From Protula sp. h YS-2021 (taxonomy: Eukaryota; Annelida; Polychaeta; Sabellida; Serpulidae), in assembly GCA_949752745.1 (NCBI GenBank), contig OX457028.1:24554927-24618926 (forward strand): DNA of 64,000 nucleotides, read 5' to 3'. The position numbers were made by a program, and so were the translations under genes. Under the pieces are notes generated by a model, which was not told the DNA's origin, searched no databases, and saw only the letters and a program-made list of their open reading frames with translations. Positions 1 through 8,515 of this stretch are shown here, piece by piece. The first letter of the stretch is position 1; every line of letters starts with the position of its first letter.

Positions 1-551
1 CATATATTATGTGTCTGGCCTTCTGCCATTGTGGGTGGGTGCCATTTCGCTACGTGCAGCGAAATTCAGTCTAGTTCCAAGTGGCACTTACCAATATTTG
101 CAACGTGCTCTTTTATTCCTCTTTTGATCAATCAGTTAGTATGTCCCAAAATTTGATTTCATCCATGAACGGAAGTCTCACTTGAAACAATTAGTTTTTA
201 CTTGTCTTATATCCCTTGTCATGTCTTTAAACTTGTCTCATGATATTTCCAATAAAACACTTTCCCTCTTAGTGCCGCATATTACTGGCGTAGAAAAAAA
301 AACAATCTTCAATGTGTGGCATAAGGAAGTACGCATAGCTTGAATGTTTATGTGTCAGTGGTTAACACCTGACATTAGGGTAAACAGAATTCAGAGAGCT
401 TTCAAGGGTTTAAAAGCTCTCTGCAGCATTATTCTGCAGATCAATTCTAAAAATAGACACAGAAGGCGAAGAGGTAAACATGTCTTTCTTTAAATTCAGG
501 ATGAAAAGCTTAATTTGATAATATACTATTTATTGATTTGAAAGATGCTCC
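1..551. other. Non-coding flank left of the DIRS element
   Basis: No convincing coding region, RNA gene or repeat boundary is visible here. The sequence is AT-rich and ends where the DIRS left terminus begins with AAACTATCG. Confidence 0.5.
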
Positions 552-608
552 AAACTATCGTTTTATTTCGTAAAACGAGCTTTTACGAGTAAAAGCGCAA
601 TTCGCGTT

Positions 609-772
609 CTCCACTTTTAATGGGTTCCCTTCCAGTAATATTTACCACGCAATATAAAAAAGAACTTTTTGAGGTACTGTTCAAGATACTCTAACCCTTC
701 CATCCATCCTATGGCCAATCAGAATGCCCGAGACGTCGTCTGCTAGTCTCGTATAAACGACATTCCCTTTTT
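609..772. repeat. DIRS left inverted terminal repeat, core
   Basis: This is 164 bp, the inverted copy of 8321-8484 with no difference I could see by eye. It includes the segment starting CTCCACTTTTAATGGG and ends in CGACATTCCCTTTTT. The outer 57 bp (552-608) are not shared with the other end, as is typical of split DIRS repeats. Confidence 0.9.
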
Positions 773-838
773 AGCCCCAAAAGGCGGTAAAACACGCCCA
801 GGCTAGTTGGGGATGGATGGGACGGGTTAAAATCAAAG

Positions 839-952
839 TTAAAAGTGGAGAACGCGAATTGCGCTTTTACTCGTAAAAGCTCGTTTTACGAAATAAAACG
901 ATAGTTTTACTTCGCAAAAGCTTTGAATTCGCTTATCTCCACTTTTAATGGG
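839..952. repeat. DIRS internal complementary region (ICR)
   Basis: The first part is complementary to the left terminus (roughly 552-620). The second part is complementary to the right terminus (roughly 8471-8515). The two meet at 898-908, where AAACGATAG abuts TTTTACTTCGC. In the DIRS-1 model the ICR templates joining of the two ends into a circle before recombinase-mediated integration. It lies downstream of the coding region, where DIRS-1 also places it. Confidence 0.88.
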
Positions 953-2122
953 ACTTGAGTCCGGAGCAGGGGAGCCTGCCATTCTTGAACTGCCCAAAAA
1001 GGTCGCGAATTACACTATGGCTTGTAAAAGCTCATTGCATATAGGCGAGGAGTGCTGTGCACTCGACGCAAAGAAGAAATAAAACTTGTCAGCTAAGTTT
1101 CAATTCTTTTAATGATTTCCTAAATAAAGTCCGGAGGCGTACCATTCCGGTCTTTCAACATAAGGTAAATCGTAACAAAGTAAAAAATATCACAGCAACT
1201 GTCAGTTGAGATGAGAAGGCTTCCAACCATGCCATCATCTTTTTTGAGAACTATCACCATCCCCCTCCAACCGCCCACCGGATGGATCCCTTCCTCAAGT
1301 TCTCACTATTCACTTGCTATGTATTGATGAACAATTAGGTTTATTTAGAAGTACTACAAAACGATCGTAAATCCATAGGAATTACGCAAATAAACTCTTT
1401 GACACTTCTAGTAAAGTGACTGAAGTGTCTTACAAGACATGCAATTCAAACTTGAAAAAGAAAGCGAGTCCGCTGTCTAACTTTTCTTCTTCTCATTTGA
1501 TAAATTACCACGTTTATTTGAAATAAACTCACAGCGATTGACTAGATAGTACTAAAACTACTGTAAATCGTCATAAAATGAAAAACAGAAAAATTTTGCT
1601 TATTTATGACTGTTTTCCTATATGGGGCCGTTATGGTCCCATAAGCCCATAATGACACTATGGTACCTCATACCATGAACCATAAACCGGCTTTCGGCCT
1701 TCCGGCTACAACGGGTGTACGGTCACTGGGTACGTCTGGGACCGACATGGTCCCCCCCCCTTTCTTTCTGAAAAACATGAAGAAAGGAGATCAAAACTTA
1801 AGCATCCGAGTAGCCGTAAGACCGAAGACTGGGCTGTACTCATTACACATGCGATCCTGAACACTTCGGAGTAAATAAATGCTTAATTAAACATAACCGT
1901 CCAGCGTTCGTCCGTAACTTAATATAAGCACGAACCGAAATGGTCCAAAGGACCTGAGCGAAAGGCGAAATGTTCAGAGTAAGAAGGAAAGACCTTCTTG
2001 TAGGTTGTTACTTTCGTGGCTTGTTGTTGTTGTTACTGTTCCCATTACGGCCCTTGGAGAAGTTACTCTTGTGCTTGCCCTTGTTCTTAAACTTGGGAGA
2101 AGCATTCCTACAACAGAAACAC
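953..2122. other. DIRS 3' non-coding region
   Basis: This is the stretch between the ICR and the recombinase stop codon. No gene was recognised. It contains several copies of CCGTTATGG/CCATTACGG-like words (for example near 1627 and 2040) that recur in the opposite leader at 7630-7790. Confidence 0.5.
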
Positions 2123-3205
2123 TCAGCCTGTAATGGTCGTTTCTGAAGCCACGAACGGTCCTAATGAATATAAGCCAGACAATTCATCTTGAGAAAAATC
2201 TTTCAGATAGTATTTAACAAACGAGTTGGGGGAAACCCAACAACCTGTTTTTAATATATCCGAAAGGGACACGTTGCGTACCGCCCTGAGGGAATTGGCT
2301 ACTTGCCTTACCTGATGGGCTTTGATGTTTGATTCCCCTAACGGGTTAGGGTCGATTTGTGCATCGTCATAGGCTGCCAAAATGATCCTCTTAATATAAT
2401 TTGAGATCGACTGTTTCGAAAGATCTTTGTTAAATTTCGGCATAAACGAAATGATGAGAGCCTTCTGATTTTCTGATCGGTAGGCCTCTGACATTTCCAA
2501 ATACTGTTGCAGCGCTTTGACGGGACACAAAGAGACCAGACCGTCTGAGTCGGGGTCATCTGGTAGGGATGGGAGAGTAATGTGATCGAACGTTCCCATC
2601 CCTTGGGTCATGATGTGGGTTTTTCCCATGAATCCTGCTCTAGGGACTAGGGTGACCTTCTCCCATGTACCCTTATCTTTATTTACCTTTCTGTCTAGGG
2701 CATGGATTTCGCCTCTTCTTTTGCCCGAAGCTAAGGCCAATAAAAACGTGAATCTTAATGTTGCGTTTTTTGCTGAAATCACGTCCTTACTAAATATATC
2801 TGGGCGCTGAAGATACTGTAAGACTAATGATAAATCCCACTGCGCTATGTTGGATGGGCAGGGTGGGGAGTTTACTTTAAAATGTCTTACTAGCTGTGAT
2901 AGGGAAGTATCTTCGCCCGGGTCGTAGCCTGTAGACGCTTTGAGTCTTGACCCTATAGCGGCCCTATAGCCCTCGATGGAACTTACCTTTAATTTCACCT
3001 CCGTGAAAAGGTGATCGAGGAAATCCGCTACCACTGCTGGGCTAGCCTGAAACGGATCTAGCTTAGAAGTGCTACACCAAGCGGCAAATTTATTCCACTG
3101 CGACCTGTAAACTTTGGCCGTTGAACCCTTGTGACTGTTTACTATTTTCTCTCTCACCTGCTTAGAAAAACCCTTGTTTTTCAGAAAGGACTGGTCAGAC
3201 ACCAT
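2123..3205 (-). CDS. DIRS tyrosine recombinase
   Basis: Site-specific recombinase that would integrate the circular DNA copy of the element. From the ATG at 3205 the product is 360 residues. An N-terminal SAM-like core-binding segment runs over about the first 120 residues. The catalytic half shows the first Arg in GKRRGEIHAL, the H-x-x-R box in AHQVRQVANS and the nucleophilic Tyr in FVKYYLKD. The start at 3205 overlaps the end of the RT frame (stop at 3181) by 25 bases. The same frame stays open upstream to 5296, opposite the whole RT/RNase H frame. That extension is Arg/Ser/Pro-rich with no recognisable domain, so I treat 3205 as the functional start. Gene order and overlap match other DIRS elements. 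Confidence 0.88.
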   Translation of the reverse strand: MVSDQSFLKNKGFSKQVREKIVNSHKGSTAKVYRSQWNKFAAWCSTSKLDPFQASPAVVADFLDHLFTEVKLKVSSIEGYRAAIGSRLKASTGYDPGEDTSLSQLVRHFKVNSPPCPSNIAQWDLSLVLQYLQRPDIFSKDVISAKNATLRFTFLLALASGKRRGEIHALDRKVNKDKGTWEKVTLVPRAGFMGKTHIMTQGMGTFDHITLPSLPDDPDSDGLVSLCPVKALQQYLEMSEAYRSENQKALIISFMPKFNKDLSKQSISNYIKRIILAAYDDAQIDPNPLGESNIKAHQVRQVANSLRAVRNVSLSDILKTGCWVSPNSFVKYYLKDFSQDELSGLYSLGPFVASETTITG

Positions 3206-5139
3206 AGGTGGAGGTTCAGTAAGCGAGGGGAGGGGTGGAAGTGATGCCAATGGGGTTGTGATAGCAACTCGTTGTGGCATGGGATCGGTATCGACCTTAC
3301 TACCTTGCAATGGAATAGGAGGGCGAACCATGGGGCTTCCGGTGTCCATGGGGCAATGAGTAATAGGAACGGTGGTTTCAACTCGATTACTCTCTGCAGG
3401 ACTTGCCCTAAGATTGCTTGTGGGGGAAAGGCATACAGTACCTCGTCCCGTGGCCACTGACAATTGAGAGCGTCTACTGCCCAAGCTGCTGGGTCCGGGC
3501 AAGGAGACACGTACCGGGGAAGTTGGGTGGTCATCGCGTTTGCAAACAGATCCAGAGTCGGGGCACCCCATGGGGATTGGTGTGTCACCCACTGAAAGGA
3601 CCGAGGGGATAGGCACCACTCGGTGTTGATAACTTGACCCTGTCTGGAGGCTACGTCCGCTAGGACGTTTAATTTCCCGGCCAGGTGACGGGCGGAAACG
3701 GTCACCTGTTCCTCCCTGGCCTTTGAAAGAATTTGGAATGCAAGTTTGGACAGGGATCGTGATTTGGTGCCCCCCTGCTTGTTGAGGTAAGCTATGGCTG
3801 TGGAGTTGTCTAACCGAAAAAGGACTGCCTTGTTTCTGAGTTGGTTGGTCAGCTTGATTAGGGCAATCCAGACCACCCGAAGCTCCAGCCAGTTTATGTG
3901 GTAGGACTGAAGCGAGGGTGGCCATTTGCCCTTCCATACCTGACCATTCCAATAAATTCCCCACCCCGCATGGGACGCATCGGTCTGAATCTCTATCTCC
4001 GGGGTGGGGGGCTGAAATGGCATTCCTTCGGACATAATTAGAACATCGCACCACCACTGTAGGGCTTGTAGGGTTACCTGTGAAACTTGCATCCTCGCTG
4101 CGGGTGAACGACCCTGATGCAACGCCCATCTTACCTGGCTTTGAAATGGCCTGTAATGGAGACGGCCCAGGGGGACTGTCTTCTCTGTTGCCACTAACAG
4201 GCCGAGGAGCGATTCCATGGCCTGTAATCTCACCTTCTTTCCTGGGGAAATACCTTTTATGGCATCTGCAATTCTCTGGCGGCGTTCTGGCGTAGGGAAC
4301 GCCTTTGCTATTGCCAGATCCCAAAACTCCCCTAGAAAGGTAATGGACTGTTTGGGGGTTAGTTCGGACTTGGCTAGATTTACTACTAGACCTACCTCTA
4401 GTGCCTTGCGAACTAAAGACATTGTATGATTCTCGGTTACCTGCCTGTCTTGGTTCGCCAGAAACCAGTCGTCCAGATACTGAAAGACTAACATCCCTTC
4501 TAGCCGTGCCCATGTTTTCAGTACTTTCATGACCTTGGAGAAAACGTACGGGGCCGTAGCCAGACCGAAGGGAAGTGCCAGAAACCAAAATCGTCTTTTC
4601 CCTACTTGAAAGGCTAGAAATTTTCTTGCCGAGCGATGGAGAGGAATATGGAGGTAAGCATCGGAGAGATCTATGGAGGTACCCCACATCCCTTCCCGTA
4701 ATGACCCTTTTATCACCTGGGCCGTGTCCATCTGAAAGGTGATCACTCGGAGAAAACCGTTTATGGGGGAAAGGTCGATTACCAGCCTCCACCCTCCGGA
4801 TTTCTTGGGAACCAGAAAAACTCTGCTGAAAAAACCCATTTGATTTTCTGGCATTTCCTCTATCGCCTGTTTTTGAGACAAGCTCAGTAGCATTTCTTGG
4901 AGAGCTCGGTCTTTTTCTGACCCCTTGGCGTAAGAGGTGACTAGTTGTCTTGGCGCATGGGCGGTTAGGGGAATAGGGCACCTGAGCCCGTTCCGGTCTC
5001 GTTTGAAAGGTAGGGAGTAACCTCTCTTTAACCAACGTACTACCCTTCGAGACGCCCCCATTTCTGCCCATTGCTGCCAAAACTTTCCTAGTCTTCCTCC
5101 TACGGGCAAGGAGGCGTTTAAGGAAAGTAAATTTTCCAA
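3181..5139 (-). CDS. DIRS reverse transcriptase / RNase H polyprotein
   Basis: Copies the element RNA into DNA. RT fingers and palm show GGWRLVIDLSPIN and IDLSDAYLHIPLH; the catalytic box is FQYLDDWFLA (YLDD) at about residue 222. The RNase H part shows IQTDASHAGWGIYW, LELRVVW, LDNSTAIAYLNKQ and the final Asp in NVLADVASRQ. The C-terminal segment (TLDLFANAMTTQLPRYVS, VDALNCQW, YAFPP) is the region that DIRS elements carry after RNase H, often described as methyltransferase-like; I see only the family pattern. The true start is unresolved: the frame opens at 5139 without an ATG (first internal Met near 5061), so translation may depend on coupling or frameshifting from the Gag frame ending at 5208. 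Confidence 0.92.
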   Translation of the reverse strand: MENLLSLNASLPVGGRLGKFWQQWAEMGASRRVVRWLKRGYSLPFKRDRNGLRCPIPLTAHAPRQLVTSYAKGSEKDRALQEMLLSLSQKQAIEEMPENQMGFFSRVFLVPKKSGGWRLVIDLSPINGFLRVITFQMDTAQVIKGSLREGMWGTSIDLSDAYLHIPLHRSARKFLAFQVGKRRFWFLALPFGLATAPYVFSKVMKVLKTWARLEGMLVFQYLDDWFLANQDRQVTENHTMSLVRKALEVGLVVNLAKSELTPKQSITFLGEFWDLAIAKAFPTPERRQRIADAIKGISPGKKVRLQAMESLLGLLVATEKTVPLGRLHYRPFQSQVRWALHQGRSPAARMQVSQVTLQALQWWCDVLIMSEGMPFQPPTPEIEIQTDASHAGWGIYWNGQVWKGKWPPSLQSYHINWLELRVVWIALIKLTNQLRNKAVLFRLDNSTAIAYLNKQGGTKSRSLSKLAFQILSKAREEQVTVSARHLAGKLNVLADVASRQGQVINTEWCLSPRSFQWVTHQSPWGAPTLDLFANAMTTQLPRYVSPCPDPAAWAVDALNCQWPRDEVLYAFPPQAILGQVLQRVIELKPPFLLLIAPWTPEAPWFALLFHCKVVRSIPIPCHNELLSQPHWHHFHPSPRLLNLHLWCLTSPF

Positions 5140-5207
5140 GTCTCTTAAGTTTTGCTAAAGTATCGCCAGGAGATAAGGGAATCTCGTGACGGTACTTTGG
5201 TTGGCTG

Positions 5208-7445
5208 CTACCTGAACGACTGTGGAGCCGGACCCTCTGTCTTGCTGCCGGGGCTGGGTTTCGGTTTCTTGACAGGGGGCTGTTGTGGCTGCGCACTCGG
5301 CTTAGACGGTGCTGGAGAGGACTGTTGTGGTCTCTTCCTCTTCAGTGGACGTTTGAAGGAGGAGCGAGACATCCTGGACATCAGGGCATAATCTTGCGAA
5401 AGCGAACGACTTTCCTGGTTCACCCTCTCTATCTCGGCGGGAGGAAATAGTTCTCGTTCCTCCAGGATAGGGGCATGACGCAGGTCCCGCAAACCTTTGA
5501 CACTAGACCAGCAGTGCTGGAGAAAGGCATCTCGACGTAAGTAGACCATTGAAGTCATCAAAAAAGTGGAAAGTTTGACCACGTCTCGGGTAGCTAAGGC
5601 CAGGCATTCCATCAATTTAGCAGACACGGGATCACTAAGGCGAAGTTCTTCCCAACGCGACTTTAGTGCTTTAAGTGCATGATCTTGAAAGGACATAATG
5701 TTCAGGATGTGGCGAGAAGACGCCTCGATGGTCTTTGCGTCTTTCTCCACTAATGGAATGTCTGAGTCACTACGTACTGTGGGCATCCAGACTGTACGCT
5801 TCACGGGCTGCTCCAGTGCCTCTAGGGGAATTTTTTCATCCGCTGACCGATATGGTCCTGGTCGTACTGAGCAATGTTTAGATAAATGGAAACGCGACAA
5901 CGTGCGACCCTCACCGGCGTCCATCTTCTTGAACTCTTTCGCGCGGACCGTGACAGCATGAGCAATGCCCTCACTGGTGGCTAGTGCGATAAACGAGTCC
6001 TGTTGTGGTGGAGCGGCCTGAGATGTCATCCGAATGGGCGGATCCTCCTTATCTAAATTTGGGGAGCCACAGGAGACCTCTGCTAAGCGGGCTATCTCTT
6101 GAATGGCATCCCTGAACGGCACGTCTTCTGGTGCAATCGTAGAAGCAGAACTCGAGGGGGCCGCGTCCTCGACCGATGGGGCAAGATCTGGTGGAGAGGG
6201 AGTACGGATGGGCCGTCTGCCCGCTGCCGCTGGATCTCTCCAAAGTCGATGCCCTTGGCCGGGAGAACGCACCTGCTCCACTGCCCGTAACGGTAAATGA
6301 CAACGGGAATGTACTGACGTACCCTCGGATTCTTCTTCCCCGTCTTCCACCTCCGACTCCTGTTCATCAGATGCTGCTTCTGGGAGTTGGGATTGTGAAA
6401 AATGTGACATGTGGGGTTCCCCTACTGGGGTGTAAATTTCTTTCTCCCTGTTGCTTGGGACTGCTGCTAGGGGAGAATTTTCCATCGGCCCGATTTCCTC
6501 ATCATCTTCCAGCAATGCGGAGACTTGGCCCGAAAGGGGCACGCCCACGGAATCCTCCTCGCTGATGGTGACCGTTTCGGGAATATCCACGTTAGAGTCC
6601 AGCGGGAGGTGAGGTACAGGCGAGCCCGATATCGCTGCCACTGACTGAATTTCCGGAGGAGGACGAGAAACCGTAGCTGATGGTTTAGGCTTTTGCCTTT
6701 GACTAAGAAGACTCTCCTGCTTCTGAACTTGACTCTGTAAATCCAAAAGTTGTTTTTGCAGTTGCGATTGCATAGACAAAAACGCTGAAAATTCACTCGG
6801 GAGACGCTGCAGCTGAGGAGGGGGGGATAAGTCCTCTCGCGGGGGAATGCCTAACTGGCCTGTAACCGCCGAAAGTACTGTTCCCGTATCCTTATGCGTT
6901 AAAGTCACTTGTTCCTCAGACGGGGACTTAAACGCCCCTCCTGGACTGCCACTGGGTTTCACTCTAGGAGGTGAGGCCCATGCCTCGCGGAGACGATCCC
7001 GTTCTTGCCCTTCCGGGATGTCCAATTCTGCTACAGTCTCAGAAAATGCACGTCCTTTACTCTTGGACTTTTTATGTCTCTTAACTGGCGTAGCGGATTC
7101 CGATTCTGCACCAGTGTCTACGTGTACGGGGGTGGAGACCTGGCCAAGAATAACGGAGCTAGCCTTCTTCATGGTATCACGAATAAATTCACGAGTAACA
7201 AACGAAGCTGACGAAAGGAATTTGCGCTTATCCCTCCTGCGCTCGTTCTTGGTCCTATTCCGTAATAGGACTTTCCAATCCTCTGGAGAAAGATGTAGAC
7301 ACTCGCCACACTGGCTGTCTGGCTCACACAGAGGTATTCCACTACTCCGTCTACAGCGGTCGCAGATGGAGTGGGGGTTACACGCGGTTGGAGGATGGAT
7401 ACACTGAGGCAGTAACGGTGGAGAATGTAGACTGGCCTCTGTCAT
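5208..7445 (-). CDS. DIRS ORF1, Gag-like protein
   Basis: Predicted nucleic-acid-binding structural protein of the retrotransposon, 745 residues from the first ATG at 7445. An N-terminal Cys cluster (ICDRCRRSSG... C... QCGEC, about residues 27-51) could bind zinc. It is followed by a very basic stretch (RNRTKNERRRDKRKF), a glutamine-rich probable coiled coil (MQSQLQKQLLDLQSQ) and long acidic/Ser-rich linkers. The tail is strongly basic and Pro-rich (KRPLKRKRPQQ), as in capsid-type proteins that bind RNA. The fold is not recognisable by eye; assignment rests on position before RT and composition. Confidence 0.75.
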   Translation of the reverse strand: MTEASLHSPPLLPQCIHPPTACNPHSICDRCRRSSGIPLCEPDSQCGECLHLSPEDWKVLLRNRTKNERRRDKRKFLSSASFVTREFIRDTMKKASSVILGQVSTPVHVDTGAESESATPVKRHKKSKSKGRAFSETVAELDIPEGQERDRLREAWASPPRVKPSGSPGGAFKSPSEEQVTLTHKDTGTVLSAVTGQLGIPPREDLSPPPQLQRLPSEFSAFLSMQSQLQKQLLDLQSQVQKQESLLSQRQKPKPSATVSRPPPEIQSVAAISGSPVPHLPLDSNVDIPETVTISEEDSVGVPLSGQVSALLEDDEEIGPMENSPLAAVPSNREKEIYTPVGEPHMSHFSQSQLPEAASDEQESEVEDGEEESEGTSVHSRCHLPLRAVEQVRSPGQGHRLWRDPAAAGRRPIRTPSPPDLAPSVEDAAPSSSASTIAPEDVPFRDAIQEIARLAEVSCGSPNLDKEDPPIRMTSQAAPPQQDSFIALATSEGIAHAVTVRAKEFKKMDAGEGRTLSRFHLSKHCSVRPGPYRSADEKIPLEALEQPVKRTVWMPTVRSDSDIPLVEKDAKTIEASSRHILNIMSFQDHALKALKSRWEELRLSDPVSAKLMECLALATRDVVKLSTFLMTSMVYLRRDAFLQHCWSSVKGLRDLRHAPILEERELFPPAEIERVNQESRSLSQDYALMSRMSRSSFKRPLKRKRPQQSSPAPSKPSAQPQQPPVKKPKPSPGSKTEGPAPQSFR

Positions 7446-8320
7446 ATCTGAAATGCAAGCAGAGAAAAACAACGGTGAGAATATGTAGTATAAAACAACG
7501 CACAAAACTACATTTCTCCGTGCTTTGCTTCAACTGCAAGCTTTAACCTTCCAAGCTGTGTTTACAATTGCTTAAACACCGCAATAACTCGCTGGGTCTA
7601 AGGAAAGACGAAAAGAGATGCTTCCCGGAACGATAACGTTCCCGGGCCGTAACGGGCTGGACCGTAATGGCACCACCCGTGTCGGATATGGATCTCTCTT
7701 GCCTCAGATGCACCTGGGACCATCGGACCGTAACGGGTTTTGTGAATCCCGTTGGACCAGAATGGTCTTCTCGCACCCGTGACCGTAAGACCACAAAGGG
7801 AAAACGGTCCTGGCAAAGAAAATGACCCTCAGACGTCACAGAAAACGTCTCTTTTCGTCGGAGAACGCTGTCAGACTTGCAGAACCTGCTCTACAAAGAC
7901 TGAGAAGCGACCCATGGAGTAAAGCTTAAGCAAAAACTGGCCATTTCCGCGATGACACAGCTGGCTGGTAAACCTTGGAGTCTGATCAGGTCCAGCAGCC
8001 TGAAAAGATCCTACTCCTAGACGAACTGAGGTGGAACTGGTAAGTTCCTCGATCTGAAAGAAAGTGGAGAAAGAGGCGCACTTCTCGGGACTAGGAAAGT
8101 GTCTCCGTGATCGTGCAAACTCAACCTAATCAGACCGAAGAGTAAGATGGCGAATAAACACACTTCGGCTCCATAAACTTATCCCAACGCACAATAATAG
8201 ATAAAACAATCCATTAGGCAGTGAATTAAGTAAAAAATGAAGCAATTCGCACCTTAAACCAGTTCCCTTGCTGCAAAAAACCGGCAGCACACAGAATGGC
8301 GTGTTGTAACGACGCCACGC
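7446..8320. other. DIRS 5' leader with CCGTAACGG-like repeats
   Basis: Non-coding leader of the element on the minus strand. Between 7630 and 7790 it repeats short words of the type GACCGTAACGG / ACCGTAATGG at least four times, with mirrored forms in the 3' region. No further gene was seen. Confidence 0.5.
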
Positions 8321-8484
8321 AAAAAGGGAATGTCGTTTATACGAGACTAGCAGACGACGTCTCGGGCATTCTGATTGGCCATAGGATGGATGGAAGGGTT
8401 AGAGTATCTTGAACAGTACCTCAAAAAGTTCTTTTTTATATTGCGTGGTAAATATTACTGGAAGGGAACCCATTAAAAGTGGAG
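8321..8484. repeat. DIRS right inverted terminal repeat, core
   Basis: Inverted copy of 609-772. The outer extension 8485-8515 (ending GCGAAGTAAA) is specific to this end and recurs, reverse-complemented, in the ICR. Confidence 0.9.
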
Positions 8485-8515
8485 ATAAGCGAATTCAAAG
8501 CTTTTGCGAAGTAAA

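Larger units (their letters stand above)
552..8515 (-). mobile_element. DIRS-type tyrosine-recombinase retrotransposon, nearly complete
   Basis: The element is about 7.96 kb with genes on the minus strand. It has the signature DIRS architecture: a 164-bp core inverted repeat at 609-772 and 8321-8484, non-identical outer extensions (552-608 and 8485-8515), and an internal complementary region at 839-952. That region is the reverse complement of the left outer end joined directly to that of the right outer end, meeting at a shared AAA. Gene order on the coding strand is Gag-like ORF, RT/RNase H, tyrosine recombinase. No target-site duplication is evident, as expected for recombinase-mediated insertion of a circular intermediate. 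All three reading frames are long and open, so the copy looks young. Confidence 0.93.

Noticed and set aside
3206..5296. Annotating the upstream part of the recombinase frame as a protein domain
   Set aside because: Arg/Ser/Pro-rich, no recognisable motif, and wholly opposite RT/RNase H; kept as a finding only.
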